A DNA stretch of 64,000 nucleotides from Candidatus Gastranaerophilales bacterium (GTDB lineage Bacteria; Cyanobacteriota; Vampirovibrionia; Gastranaerophilales; Gastranaerophilaceae): NCBI GenBank assembly GCA_944325005.1, contig CALUYO010000001.1, positions 124,001 to 188,000 of the forward strand, in the 5' to 3' direction. The notes beneath the pieces are model-generated. The model worked only from the letters and a program-made list of their open reading frames with translations. It was not told where the DNA came from and did not search any database. The stretch's first letter is position 1. The number at the start of each line of letters is the position of its first letter. The position numbers and the translations under genes were made by a program. Positions 23,989 through 33,849 of this stretch are shown one piece after another.

Positions 23989-24564
23989 TTTCAGGTCCTT
24001 TAATTTTCTGGCAAGGGACAAACCGGCAGGAAGCGATAATATTACATTTTCATAATTCGGATTTGAATTTATTGCGTCTATAAAAGGTTTACATTTTGCC
24101 TCATGCGATAATACGTTGTCACATGCTATTATACCGTTCTTTTTCAAATGTTTGTCTATAAACTCAAAATATTTTATATACTCAGATTTATTGGCATCAA
24201 TGAAAGCAAAATCAATTTCAAAGTCATCAGGTAAGTATTCAAGATGCATTAAAGCAGAACCTTTAAGGGTTGTTATTATCTCAGATACACCGCAGGTTTT
24301 AAAGTTTTCTTTTGCGATATCAAGACGTTTATCATAGAATTCAATTGTTGTAAGATGTCCGCCGTTTTCCTTAACCGCTTTCCCAAGCCAGATTCCGGAA
24401 TACCCGTTTGAAGTGCCGATTTCCAAAACATTTTTGGATCCTTCCGTCTTTATAAGCGTATACAAAAATTCACCTGTAACTCTTGCTATATTCCAGAATT
24501 GTTTTTGGGTAACTTCCAAATCCGCAAGAACTTTTTCTGTTGTGTCATCAAAGTATTTTATCAT
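23986..24564 (-). CDS. Class I SAM-dependent O-methyltransferase
   Basis: A 192-residue protein of the O-methyltransferase family 3 (catechol/caffeoyl-CoA type). Motif I is VLEIGTSNGYSGIWLGKAV (about residues 45-63), followed by LTTIEFYDKRLDIAKENFK, then FIDANKSEYIKYFEF and GIIACDNVLSH with the metal-binding Asp/Asn set. It is the last gene of a minus-strand group grpE-dnaJ-propeller-methyltransferase. The natural acceptor is unknown. Confidence 0.9.
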   Translation of the reverse strand: MIKYFDDTTEKVLADLEVTQKQFWNIARVTGEFLYTLIKTEGSKNVLEIGTSNGYSGIWLGKAVKENGGHLTTIEFYDKRLDIAKENFKTCGVSEIITTLKGSALMHLEYLPDDFEIDFAFIDANKSEYIKYFEFIDKHLKKNGIIACDNVLSHEAKCKPFIDAINSNPNYENVILSLPAGLSLARKLKDLK

Positions 24565-24580
24565 TTTTTTATCTGTTATG

Positions 24581-26050
24581 TTATTTATTAATCTTTTTTA
24601 CTTTTTCTGTTACTACAATGGAATTTGCCGGAATATCAATAGGTATTGTTTTTATAACCTTATTAGTTCCGAGGTCAAATACTGTATATAAAGAAGCTTT
24701 TGTATCTGTAATCAATGCAATATTTGTATTTTCAATTTGATTTATCTTTGTAGAAAAACCGTTTGTGTTCAAATATATAGAATCGGTGATAATATCTGTC
24801 TTTGCATCAAGCACCTGAATAGAATTATCACCTGCACCTAGCACATAAACTCTGTCATGAAATGCAATCATATCAATTGGTTTTTCACAGATTTCGACTT
24901 CTGCAATCAGACCGATTGTATCGTAATCAATTATTGCAAGTCTGTTTTTTGTTCTGCTTGTTATATAGATTTTGTTGTTTGTGTACAAAATTTTTGAAAC
25001 ATTCGGAAATTTTCCTATTTCTTTTAAAAGATAATTGTTATCAAGTTCAATTGCCCATATATCACGTGTTTTCTTATCATAGTAGAAAAGTTTTGAACCA
25101 TCATCCGACAAAGTAAGTTTTTCACACATTCCGGTAATTTTTATCTGTTTTGAAAGAGTCATAGTCTCGAGGTTAACGATATAAATACTTGAATCTTCCG
25201 CACTAGAAACGTATGCAATATTTTTTGCTGTATCAATAATTATTTCATCAGGCTGGGTTTTTATATAAATCTGCTTGATAATCTGGTCATCTGCAAGCGA
25301 TATAACATCAATAGACGGTTTATCATATGCAGTTACAAGTAAAAATTTATCATCATAAGCTTTCATTGAAATAGGCACATTTGTCTGTGCAAGAGAATAT
25401 TCAGGAGTTTTGGCCCCTAAATTCAGTACCTGAATATTTTTCGAATATGGTGATGATACATAAAAACTTTTGTTTTTTAATTGCGGAATTTGAGAAAGGG
25501 TCTTTAACGTAGAACCGGAAAGTTGTGTAACAACCGGTTTTGAATTTTCAACGCGTATTCCCGGATCATTTATGGTTTTAATCTCAAGATTGCCGACAAT
25601 TGATTTTAAATTCTCTGGAATTACGAGTCCTTTAGGTACAAGCATATCCTGCGGTAAAAGTCCTGTCCTCAACTCCATCGGAGGATTTGCCATTTTATAA
25701 ATAGTTTTATTTCCATGCGTATCAGTCAAAACTTTCAATAAGGCAAAATCATTATTTAATATTACAATATTAGGTTTGTCCGCCAGAGATTTTCCGGAAG
25801 GATAAGTTTGTTTTATCTGTATTGTTTCAGGTGTTATGACTTTTGCGGGGAATAAAGGAAGATAAATCGTATTATCAGGAAGAATTATAACACCATCAAA
25901 TCTGAAAGTAGTTTTGGGAAAGTCATTACTGATAAACTGCTGAACATTATCAGGTATTTTAGCGGCAAAAGACGGTACGGCAAGAGATAGCATTACTGCT
26001 GCCGTTAAACATATCTTAGCTGCTTTCCCTCTCAACTCTTTTCCATTCAT
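24581..26050 (-). CDS. Secreted YVTN-type beta-propeller protein
   Basis: About 489 residues with an N-terminal signal peptide (KICLTAAVMLSLAVPSFAA). I chose ATG 26050, which overlaps the dnaJ stop (TGATG), over the GTG one codon earlier. Residues about 190-490 hold propeller blades with YVSS, IYIVNLETMTLSKQI, IYITSRTKN and the spacing of YVTN/NHL-type beta propellers. Such proteins act as binding platforms in the envelope. Translational coupling to dnaJ suggests co-expression. The N-terminal domain (about 30-180) is not recognised. Confidence 0.72.
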   Translation of the reverse strand: MNGKELRGKAAKICLTAAVMLSLAVPSFAAKIPDNVQQFISNDFPKTTFRFDGVIILPDNTIYLPLFPAKVITPETIQIKQTYPSGKSLADKPNIVILNNDFALLKVLTDTHGNKTIYKMANPPMELRTGLLPQDMLVPKGLVIPENLKSIVGNLEIKTINDPGIRVENSKPVVTQLSGSTLKTLSQIPQLKNKSFYVSSPYSKNIQVLNLGAKTPEYSLAQTNVPISMKAYDDKFLLVTAYDKPSIDVISLADDQIIKQIYIKTQPDEIIIDTAKNIAYVSSAEDSSIYIVNLETMTLSKQIKITGMCEKLTLSDDGSKLFYYDKKTRDIWAIELDNNYLLKEIGKFPNVSKILYTNNKIYITSRTKNRLAIIDYDTIGLIAEVEICEKPIDMIAFHDRVYVLGAGDNSIQVLDAKTDIITDSIYLNTNGFSTKINQIENTNIALITDTKASLYTVFDLGTNKVIKTIPIDIPANSIVVTEKVKKINK

Positions 26051-27180
26051 CACTGAAATACTCCCTTAACCTTATCCATTATAGAAGATTGCTGTACAGC
26101 TTTTTTATTATTCTGAATTTCATATAATTTTTTATACAAAATTCTTTCTTCATCAGTAAGTTTAACCGGTGTTTTAACAGCAACAATAACAATATGGTCT
26201 CCTCTTTGAGAAGGTCTTGCAATATATGGAACTCCGGCTCCTTTTATTTTAATCGAATTGCCGCTTTGCACTCCGGCCTGAACAGTAATTTTTTGCTTAC
26301 CGTCAAGAGTATCTACTACAATATCATCTCCCAGAGCTGCCTGTGAAGGGGTTATATCAAGTCTTGTATATACGTCATTTCCTTCTCTTTTAAAGTAATC
26401 GGAAGACTTTACATGTAATACTACATACAAATCACCTGCAGGACCACCGTTTGTTCCGGCATCACCTTCATGGGAAACACGAATTTTAGATAAATTATCA
26501 ACTCCTGCCGGAATTTTTATATTAATTTTCTTTTCTTTCTGAACTTTTCCCTGTCCTTTGCAGGCCTTACAAGGATTGGTAATCTTTTTACCTGCACCTC
26601 TGCAGTCAGGGCATGTTACAATCTGAGCAATAGACCCAAGTGGTGTACGCATTACCTGTTTAACTTGCCCGGAACCATGACAGGTTGGACATGTCACCGG
26701 CTGTGAGCCCTTCTCAGCGCCTGTTCCGTTGCAGGATGAGCAAAGTTCGAGATGGTCAAATTTAATCTCTTTTTCACATCCGAAAACCGCATCTTTAAAA
26801 TCAATTTCGATATCAAGTCTTAAATCATCCCCTTCAACAGGAGCATTCGGATCAGGCCGCCCGCCGAATCCGAAACCGCCCATTCCTCCGAAAAAGGAGT
26901 TAAAAATATCATTTAAGTCGCCAAAGCCGCCGGCGAATGGACCGCCTGTATCAAATCCTGCATTTTTAAGCCCGTCTTCACCATATCTGTCGTAAGTTGC
27001 GCGCTTATTATCATCCATAAGTGTTTCATAAGCTTTACCGAGTTCTTTGAATTTTTCTTCGGCATCAGGTGCTTTATTTACATCGGGGTGTAATGTTCTT
27101 GCCTTTTTTCTAAAGGCGGATTTTATCTCTTCCTTGGTCGCAGTTCTTGAGACCTCAAGTATTTCGTAATAATCTGTCAT
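26050..27180 (-). CDS. dnaJ: Chaperone protein DnaJ
   Basis: A 376-residue type I DnaJ. The J domain has HPD at residues 31-33, followed by a Gly/Phe-rich linker (FAGGFGDLNDIFNSFFGGMG). Four zinc repeats follow (CSSCNGTG, CPTCHGSG, CPDCRGAG, CKACKGQG) and then the substrate-binding C-terminal domains. It works with DnaK and GrpE. grpE lies 74 bases upstream on the same strand; no dnaK is present in the window. The propeller gene downstream is coupled to it. Confidence 0.98.
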   Translation of the reverse strand: MTDYYEILEVSRTATKEEIKSAFRKKARTLHPDVNKAPDAEEKFKELGKAYETLMDDNKRATYDRYGEDGLKNAGFDTGGPFAGGFGDLNDIFNSFFGGMGGFGFGGRPDPNAPVEGDDLRLDIEIDFKDAVFGCEKEIKFDHLELCSSCNGTGAEKGSQPVTCPTCHGSGQVKQVMRTPLGSIAQIVTCPDCRGAGKKITNPCKACKGQGKVQKEKKINIKIPAGVDNLSKIRVSHEGDAGTNGGPAGDLYVVLHVKSSDYFKREGNDVYTRLDITPSQAALGDDIVVDTLDGKQKITVQAGVQSGNSIKIKGAGVPYIARPSQRGDHIVIVAVKTPVKLTDEERILYKKLYEIQNNKKAVQQSSIMDKVKGVFQ

Positions 27181-27254
27181 TTATAATAATTCTTCCCTAT
27201 TCTGCATCTTTAATTGTATTTTATCATGTAAATCCTCAGGGGCAAAAAAGCTTT

Positions 27255-27833
27255 TTAGTCCTGTGAAGTTGCAACATTCACAAGAGCGGGTCTTAAAACT
27301 TTATCTCCCATTTTATATCCTTTTTGCAGTTCATTGATAATTGTATGTTCCGGTTGTTCGGAGGTTGGTGTTTGCATTACTGCATCATGAAAATTCGGAT
27401 CAAATTCTTTACCTTCTGTTTCTATGGTTTCAAGGCCTAATTTTGTCAATGCATCTACAACCTGCTTATGGACAAGATCAAAACTTTCTTTAACTTTTTC
27501 GCAATCGTCAACTCCTTCAAGAGCTTTTTTGCCTCGTTCAAAGTTATCAAGAACCTCGATCATTTTTTTCAGAGCATTTTCTGTACCAAATTTTAAAAGT
27601 TCTTCTCTTTCATGTTCCTGTCTTTTACGGTAATTATCAAAGTCTGCAGCAAGTCTTAAATACTGCTGGTTTAAAGTATCGTATTTTTGCTGAAGCTCAT
27701 TTATCTCTGAGTTTGATGTTTCAGAGACATTTTCCGGTTGGTTATTTCCGCATTCAGAAGTCTCTTTTTTAGTATCTTCTGCAATATTATCGGAATTTTT
27801 AAACGGATTATTGTTATGATGTTTATGTGACAT
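27255..27833 (-). CDS. grpE: Nucleotide exchange factor GrpE
   Basis: A 192-residue GrpE with a long N-terminal coiled coil (ELQQKYDTLNQQYLRLAADF, then DNYRKRQEHE) and a C-terminal beta domain with NFERGKKAL, NFHDAVMQTPTSEQPEHTI and the motif GYKMGDKVLRPALVNV. It releases ADP from DnaK. Its start region is preceded by GAGG. It forms the front of the grpE-dnaJ unit. Confidence 0.97.
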   Translation of the reverse strand: MSHKHHNNNPFKNSDNIAEDTKKETSECGNNQPENVSETSNSEINELQQKYDTLNQQYLRLAADFDNYRKRQEHEREELLKFGTENALKKMIEVLDNFERGKKALEGVDDCEKVKESFDLVHKQVVDALTKLGLETIETEGKEFDPNFHDAVMQTPTSEQPEHTIINELQKGYKMGDKVLRPALVNVATSQD

Positions 27834-27918
27834 TTCTCTACCTCTTAATTAATATTTATATTGTATATTATAGTTTATCAATATTATTTAACAATAAAAA
27901 TTTATTATTTTTTAATAA

Positions 27919-28584
27919 TTAGCTGGATGTTGGAAAATTAGAATATCCTTTTAATAAAGCTTCCATGTATATAGAACCTTTATGAACATAATCAGGTTCA
28001 TGGAGAACTCCGACTATATCATCTGCGGCCTGTAATACTTTTTCTATATCTCTTTCCGATTTATAGATATTTTCATCATTCAGGTATAAATCAAATTTTT
28101 CAATTAATCCGGAATCTTCCAGAAAGTCTACCTTACCGGCACTGCCGTCAAGGTAGTCAACTATATCTTCTTTATAGATTAAGCCTTCCTGTGCTTCTTT
28201 CATAATGTTATAATCTTCATCAATTTTAAAGTCTTGTTTTTTCATGTTAACAACTCTGTTAACCAGAGCTTTCATATAATTAAGCAATGACATTTTATTC
28301 GGTTTATCAAGAATAGATTCTCCGTTCATTTTTATATTTAAACCGCTTATTCCATTACCTATTTTTAAAGTTTGAAATTCAAGATTTACAAAGTTGTCAT
28401 TTATTTCATTTTTCAACATAGGATTTGCAGCAATAACTTTTTTATATTTAGCGAGATCCTTGCCGCATTTATCATCGGTAAGTTCCATATTCATACAAAC
28501 TCTTGTAGATTTTATATTATCATCTATTAATACTCTTGCGTATCCTATATTTTTCATCCCTGTAAAACTTAACGGACTCAACAC
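27919..28584 (-). CDS. Unknown 221-residue protein with SFTG N-terminal motif
   Basis: I do not recognise it. It starts at GTG (28584) after AAGGAGA (28603-28597) and reads MLSPLSFTGMKN; the next part looks soluble and alpha/beta with charged helices. There is no signal peptide or membrane segment. The N-terminal [NS]F-x-G motif recurs in the 335-residue protein at 12965-13972 (NFEG) and less exactly in the 202-residue protein at 48637. It is a single gene transcribed away from murA. Confidence 0.5.
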   Translation of the reverse strand: MLSPLSFTGMKNIGYARVLIDDNIKSTRVCMNMELTDDKCGKDLAKYKKVIAANPMLKNEINDNFVNLEFQTLKIGNGISGLNIKMNGESILDKPNKMSLLNYMKALVNRVVNMKKQDFKIDEDYNIMKEAQEGLIYKEDIVDYLDGSAGKVDFLEDSGLIEKFDLYLNDENIYKSERDIEKVLQAADDIVGVLHEPDYVHKGSIYMEALLKGYSNFPTSS

Positions 28585-28758
28585 TTTTTAATTATCTCCT
28601 TTGTTGATTACATTAAATCCGGAAAAAATTTTTTTTAACACTTTTGTTTTAATAAAATAAATTTTGTTACATAATTTAACTTATTTACATCATGCAAAAC
28701 TAATTGTATTATTATAATAGTGAAGTGAATATATTTTTTATTTAAAAAGGTAAGAAAA

Positions 28759-30084
28759 TTGGCTGAAAAATTTTATATAAAAGGCGGTACCCCGTTAAGA
28801 GGTGAGGTGTCAATAGGCGGAGCTAAAAATTCAGTATTAAAGTTAATGGCTGCAGCTTTATTGGCAAAAGGTGAAACAAAAATTTATAATGTTCCTGATT
28901 TGACAGACGTTGAAATCATGCTCAGCGTAATAGCTCAACTCGGTGCAAAAACGTATTATGACAAAAATGAAAAATCCGTAACAATTGATGCATCTGAACT
29001 TACAAGCATTACTGCAAAATATGAACTTGTAAGCAAAATGAGAGCGTCATTTATAGTCCTCGGCGCGCTTGTTTCAAGATGCAGAGAAGCTATAGTTGCC
29101 CTCCCCGGCGGCTGTGCAATAGGTGAAAGACGTGTAGATTTCCATATTAAAGGTTTGGAAGCTTTAGGGGCGAAAATAAAAATTGAAAACGGTTATGTTC
29201 ATGCAAAAGTTCCTAAACTTGCCGGAACTGATATTTATCTTGATATCCCTTCTGTCGGAGCTACAGAAAATCTTATGCTTGCATCTGTTTTAGCAGACGG
29301 ATCTACAAGAATTCAAAATGCAGCTCAGGAGCCGGAAATTGTTGATCTTGCAAATTTCTTAAATTCTATGGGGGCTGATATCACAGGTGCAGGAACCTCT
29401 GAAATTGTAATAAACGGGGTTAAACAGGAAAATTTACATCCTATAGAATACACTACAATCCCGGACAGAATTGAAGCAGGAACATTTATGTCAGCAATTA
29501 TTGCTACAAAAGGAAAGGCAATAATCAGAAATGTTTTTCCTGCTCATTTGACTTTCTTTACGGATAAGCTTTTAAAGATGGGGGCAAATATCAAATTGAT
29601 TGAACCTACTTCTATTGAAGTTTCTTGCAAAAACAGGCTTAATTCCATTAATTTTGTAACACAACCATATCCGGGATTTCCTACGGACTTACAGTCTATG
29701 GCTATGACGTTATTGACAACGGCTAACGGAGTGGGAATTATAACTGAAAGCCTTTATGAGAACAGATTTATGCAGGTCCCTGAATTACGCAGAATGGGTG
29801 CGGATATTCATCAGGATAGAAACCATGCTATTATTAAAGGGGTAAAAAAACTTACCGGTGCAACTCTGGCAGCAAGCGATTTGCGTGCCGGAGCATCTCT
29901 TGTGGTTGCTGCACTTATGGCTGAAGGAAATTCTACAATTGAAAATCTACATCATATAGATAGAGGATACGAAAATTTTGAAAATAAGCTAAGATTATTA
30001 GGAGGCAAAATAGAAAGAAGAGAAGAAGAAATTGTTTCTCCTGCTATTGAGCCTAAAGTAAATCTAACGGAGGGCTTATTATAA
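28759..30084 (+). CDS. murA: UDP-N-acetylglucosamine 1-carboxyvinyltransferase
   Basis: A 441-residue MurA, first committed step of peptidoglycan synthesis (enolpyruvyl transfer from PEP to UDP-GlcNAc). The start is TTG with AAAAGG upstream. Key features are GAKNSVLKLM (Lys23-Asn24), the catalytic loop ALPGGCAIGERRVDFH with Cys119 (target of fosfomycin), and YPGFPTDLQSMAMTLLTTAN. It overlaps the next gene by one base (TAATGG). It is transcribed divergently from the SFTG protein gene; a TATAAT-like -10 is at 28713-28718. Confidence 0.98.
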   Translation: MAEKFYIKGGTPLRGEVSIGGAKNSVLKLMAAALLAKGETKIYNVPDLTDVEIMLSVIAQLGAKTYYDKNEKSVTIDASELTSITAKYELVSKMRASFIVLGALVSRCREAIVALPGGCAIGERRVDFHIKGLEALGAKIKIENGYVHAKVPKLAGTDIYLDIPSVGATENLMLASVLADGSTRIQNAAQEPEIVDLANFLNSMGADITGAGTSEIVINGVKQENLHPIEYTTIPDRIEAGTFMSAIIATKGKAIIRNVFPAHLTFFTDKLLKMGANIKLIEPTSIEVSCKNRLNSINFVTQPYPGFPTDLQSMAMTLLTTANGVGIITESLYENRFMQVPELRRMGADIHQDRNHAIIKGVKKLTGATLAASDLRAGASLVVAALMAEGNSTIENLHHIDRGYENFENKLRLLGGKIERREEEIVSPAIEPKVNLTEGLL

Positions 30085-30428
30085 TGGCACCTGCATATAA
30101 ACGCTGGTATGATCATGATCCATTACTGCTTGAAGTCATTGAGCTTTTAAGAAATTATCAGACAGAATTAAGGGCGCAGGCTGAAATTTTTCTGCAGAAA
30201 ATTGAAGAGAAAGTTTCTAAAGAAACTATCGATAAGTTTTACGCTATGGTCAAACCCGTTAATGCAAATAACCGTTGGTATGATAAAGATCCCGTAATTT
30301 CAAAAACAGTTGAAATTTTAAGAATTGTACCTCCTGAAGCCCAGAAAATTTGTGCTCAGAATTTTATAAGAACACTTAAGGAAATGGGTATTGAATACGA
30401 AAGTCCAAATAAGACGGATGTAAAATAA
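30084..30428 (+). CDS. Small protein with two internal repeats, coupled to murA
   Basis: A 114-residue protein built of two related halves: RWYDHDPLLLEVIELLRNY (about residues 7-25) and RWYDKDPVISKTVEILRIV (about 73-91). Each is followed by a helix (AEIFLQKIEEK and CAQNFIRTLKEMG). It overlaps the murA stop by one base and is followed by a terminator. I cannot name the family; its coupling to murA suggests an envelope-linked role. No membrane segment. Confidence 0.6.
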   Translation: MAPAYKRWYDHDPLLLEVIELLRNYQTELRAQAEIFLQKIEEKVSKETIDKFYAMVKPVNANNRWYDKDPVISKTVEILRIVPPEAQKICAQNFIRTLKEMGIEYESPNKTDVK

Positions 30429-30453
30429 AAAAGCTCCATTATGGAGCTTTTTT
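30427..30453 (+). terminator. Rho-independent terminator
   Basis: AAAAAAGCTCCAT and ATGGAGCTTTTTT form a 13-bp stem with the minimum loop, ending the murA operon just before mfd. Confidence 0.92.
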
Positions 30454-30474
30454 ATTTTATGTTAAAATGATTTT

Positions 30475-33400
30475 ATGTTTAAAATTCCTGTCCCTGAAAA
30501 TAATGAAAATTATGCCCTGTTTGAAAGATACATTGCACGATCTTTTTCGTTTGCAGCAACAGGATTAACAACTCTTTTAAGGCTTTTACTTATTATAAAA
30601 ATAAAAGAAATTTCAAGTAAAAAAATTCTTGTTATCACATCAACCGAACAAAATGCCCTAAAATACCAAAACGATTTATTAAAAGGATTTGGGAAAAAAT
30701 CAGAGCTTTTACCGTTTCAAAATATTTCGATGTATGAAAGTGTATCACCTAACAGGTATGATTATGCCGAACAGGTTAGAATTTTAACTGAAACACCTGA
30801 TATAGTAATAGCTCCTGTCAAAACACTGCTTGAAAAATTCCCGTCAGCAGATTTTTATGATGAAAATTCAATATGTTTAAAAATCGGTGATGAAATTGAT
30901 GTTAAAAAATTTGCACAAAAATTCATTGACCTTGGCTATAAACGTGCAACAATGGTTTCAGATATAGGAGAATTCAGTATCAGGGGTGATATTATAGATT
31001 TTTACTCTCTAGATAAACATCCTGCAAGAGTTGAACTCTGGGGGGATGAAATAGTTGATATCCGGTATTTTAACAACGAAACCCAAAAATCAATAGAAAA
31101 ACTTAAATCCGCAAAAATTATGCCAATGTATAAGTTTACGCTTGCAGGCGGCATACCTCAGGAAATTAAGCCGGAAGATGAGGACGGATATTTTGAAGGA
31201 ATTGAGATTTATCAGAACTATTTTAACAATAATCTTGTAAGCATTTTGGATTATTTTAAAGATTACATCCTTGTGTTTGACGAAACTTCTGAAATTTACG
31301 CTAAATACGAATTCACAGACAAAAATTTTGAAGAACAACTTCAAGAAAATTTAAAACTTGGGCTTAATATTGATCTCAAAGGCCGCAATCACATTCCTTT
31401 TGAGGATTTTATACAAAAAAGCGCCGGATTTGTAAAAGTCGGATTAAATAATTTTCTTGACAGCGAAATGGATGAAATCATTGAATTCAACACTCAGACA
31501 GTACAGAATTTCGGCGCAAAACTTGATGAGATAGCAAGCTATATCAATTCAAAACAAGGATATAAAATAATTATTGCGACGGACTATCCTGAACGTGTAA
31601 AAGAAATTCTTGCAGAACGCAGTATTTTTGATGTTGAATATAACGAGAGTATTTCATCTCACGGGTGTATTTTAGAAGATTTTAAAACCGTAATTCTTAC
31701 AGACAGGGAACTTTTTAACAAACGCACAAAAGAAATTACGTCAACTAAACGTTCTTATTACAAGGAAAAACCTGAATATATCGAAAATATTAACGATATA
31801 AAAGAGGGTGAATACGTTGTCCATAGTATACATGGGGTTGGAATATACAAAGGGCTTTCACAGCAGGAAATAGACGGACAATTAAAAGATTATCTTACAA
31901 TTGAATATGCAAACAAAGACAGACTACATATTCCCGCTGAACAGATTAACCTTCTTGTTCGTTACAGAGGCTCCGGCGCTTTAAAGCCTAAACTTTCCAG
32001 AATGGGCGGTAAAGATTGGGAAAATACTAAAACCCGCGTAAAAAAAGAAGTTGAACAGGTTGCTTATGACCTTTTAAGGCTTTATGCAAAACGAAAAATG
32101 CAAAAGGGTATTCAATTCCTTCCGGACACAACCTGGCAGGTTGAAATGGAAGAAGCTTTTGAATATACCGAAACCCCGGATCAGATGAAAGCAATTAATG
32201 ACGTCAAAGCAGATATGGAAAGTGAACAGCCAATGGATAGACTTATCTGCGGGGATGTAGGATTTGGCAAAACAGAAGTTGCAATGCGCGGAATATTTAA
32301 GGCTGTAACATCGGGTAAACAAGTGGCAGTAGTTGTTCCTACAACAATTCTTGCGTTCCAGCATTATCAGACAATCTCAGAAAGATTTAAGCCCTTCGGT
32401 GTAAATGTTGAACTGCTTTCACGTTTTCGCTCGCAAAAAGAGCAAAAAGAAACGGTTAAACATCTTGCAACAGGAGAATGCGATGTTGTTATAGGCACAC
32501 ACAGGCTTTTACAGGAAGGCATAATTTTTAAGGATTTAGGGCTTCTTGTAATTGATGAAGAACATCGCTTCGGGGTTCGCCATAAGGAAAAATTAAAACA
32601 GTTACGTGAAAATATTGATATTATTACAATGTCGGCAACTCCAATTCCGAGAACACTTTATATGTCACTATCAGGGATTAAAGATATGTCGATTATCAAC
32701 ACTCCGCCGAAAAACAGGCTTCCTATAAAAACCTACGTCGGAGAATGGAATGAAAATATGGTGAAAAATGCCATAATCCACGAACTTGACAGAGAAGGCC
32801 AGGTATTCTATCTGTACAACAGAGTAGAAACAATTGACGAATTTAGAATGCAGCTTCAAAAACTTGTTCCCAATGCGCGTATTGCAATCGGCCACGGACA
32901 GATGGATGAAAAAACTCTTGAAAAAGTAATTATAGATTTTGCAAATCACGAATATGACGTTCTTCTTGCGACAACAATTATTGAAAACGGGATTGACATC
33001 CCGAATGCAAACACAATGATTATTCATAATGCCGACAAATTTGGTCTTGCACAGCTTTATCAATTAAGAGGGCGTGTAGGACGCTCCCAGCGTCAGGCTT
33101 ACTGTTACTGTTTATATACAAAATCAAAAGAAATTACATCTGATGCCGTTCAAAGATTAAAAGCAATAAAAGAATTCACAACGCTCGGAAGCGGTTATCA
33201 GATAGCGATGCGCGACGTTGAAATCCGCGGAGTCGGAAATATTCTCGGGACAAAACAGCACGGACATATGGTTAATGTCGGTTTTGACACTTACTGCCAG
33301 CTGCTTGAAGAAACGGTTCAGGAACTTCAAGGACAACATATAGATAAAACAGAACCTACAATCGTGGATATTAATGTAACGGCATTTATCCCTGATGAAT

Positions 33401-33834
33401 GGGTGGGCTCTAAAGAACAGAAAATGATTGAATATAAACGTCTGGCGGATGTTAAATCTGATGTTGAATTGGATTATATAACCGAAGAGTGGAAAGACCG
33501 CTTTGCAAAGCCGCCTGAAAGTGTTGAAAACTTAATAAAACTTATCAAAATCAGACTTGCTGCAACAGATGTAAAAATTTCACTTATTAGAGAAACCGAT
33601 TCTAATATAAGAATTTACACACCTTACACAGCTTTGGAATGGAAAATTATTCAAAAAACACTTCCATCAGAAATTCTTAAACGCATAAAATTTACAATTG
33701 CGCCAAAATCTTGCACTGAGGGAAATTCTATTTTATTATTGAATAATACATACATGAATTTTAATGAAGTATTTAACATTTTAACAGATTTGTTTTATTA
33801 TATATATAAAACCATAAATGAATATAAAAATTAA
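30475..33834 (+). CDS. mfd: Transcription-repair coupling factor Mfd
   Basis: A 1119-residue Mfd. It has the UvrB-homology N-terminal part, a CarD-like RNA-polymerase-interaction domain (EYVVHSIHGVGIYKGLSQ, about residue 455 on), and the helicase core with Walker A GDVGFGKTE and DEEH (VIDEEHRFGVRHKEKLK). These are followed by motifs MSATPIPRTLYMSLSG and QLRGRVGRSQRQAYCY, and the C-terminal TRCF domain. It removes RNA polymerase stalled at DNA damage and recruits UvrA. Slightly shorter than the usual 1150-1180 residues, but all domains are present. Confidence 0.98.
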   Translation: MFKIPVPENNENYALFERYIARSFSFAATGLTTLLRLLLIIKIKEISSKKILVITSTEQNALKYQNDLLKGFGKKSELLPFQNISMYESVSPNRYDYAEQVRILTETPDIVIAPVKTLLEKFPSADFYDENSICLKIGDEIDVKKFAQKFIDLGYKRATMVSDIGEFSIRGDIIDFYSLDKHPARVELWGDEIVDIRYFNNETQKSIEKLKSAKIMPMYKFTLAGGIPQEIKPEDEDGYFEGIEIYQNYFNNNLVSILDYFKDYILVFDETSEIYAKYEFTDKNFEEQLQENLKLGLNIDLKGRNHIPFEDFIQKSAGFVKVGLNNFLDSEMDEIIEFNTQTVQNFGAKLDEIASYINSKQGYKIIIATDYPERVKEILAERSIFDVEYNESISSHGCILEDFKTVILTDRELFNKRTKEITSTKRSYYKEKPEYIENINDIKEGEYVVHSIHGVGIYKGLSQQEIDGQLKDYLTIEYANKDRLHIPAEQINLLVRYRGSGALKPKLSRMGGKDWENTKTRVKKEVEQVAYDLLRLYAKRKMQKGIQFLPDTTWQVEMEEAFEYTETPDQMKAINDVKADMESEQPMDRLICGDVGFGKTEVAMRGIFKAVTSGKQVAVVVPTTILAFQHYQTISERFKPFGVNVELLSRFRSQKEQKETVKHLATGECDVVIGTHRLLQEGIIFKDLGLLVIDEEHRFGVRHKEKLKQLRENIDIITMSATPIPRTLYMSLSGIKDMSIINTPPKNRLPIKTYVGEWNENMVKNAIIHELDREGQVFYLYNRVETIDEFRMQLQKLVPNARIAIGHGQMDEKTLEKVIIDFANHEYDVLLATTIIENGIDIPNANTMIIHNADKFGLAQLYQLRGRVGRSQRQAYCYCLYTKSKEITSDAVQRLKAIKEFTTLGSGYQIAMRDVEIRGVGNILGTKQHGHMVNVGFDTYCQLLEETVQELQGQHIDKTEPTIVDINVTAFIPDEWVGSKEQKMIEYKRLADVKSDVELDYITEEWKDRFAKPPESVENLIKLIKIRLAATDVKISLIRETDSNIRIYTPYTALEWKIIQKTLPSEILKRIKFTIAPKSCTEGNSILLLNNTYMNFNEVFNILTDLFYYIYKTINEYKN

Positions 33835-33849
33835 AAAGAAGGAGACATT

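Noticed and set aside
32074-33063. Long antisense frames within mfd
   Set aside because: Cys/Phe-rich shadows of the mfd frame, with no ribosome-binding sites or known motifs.
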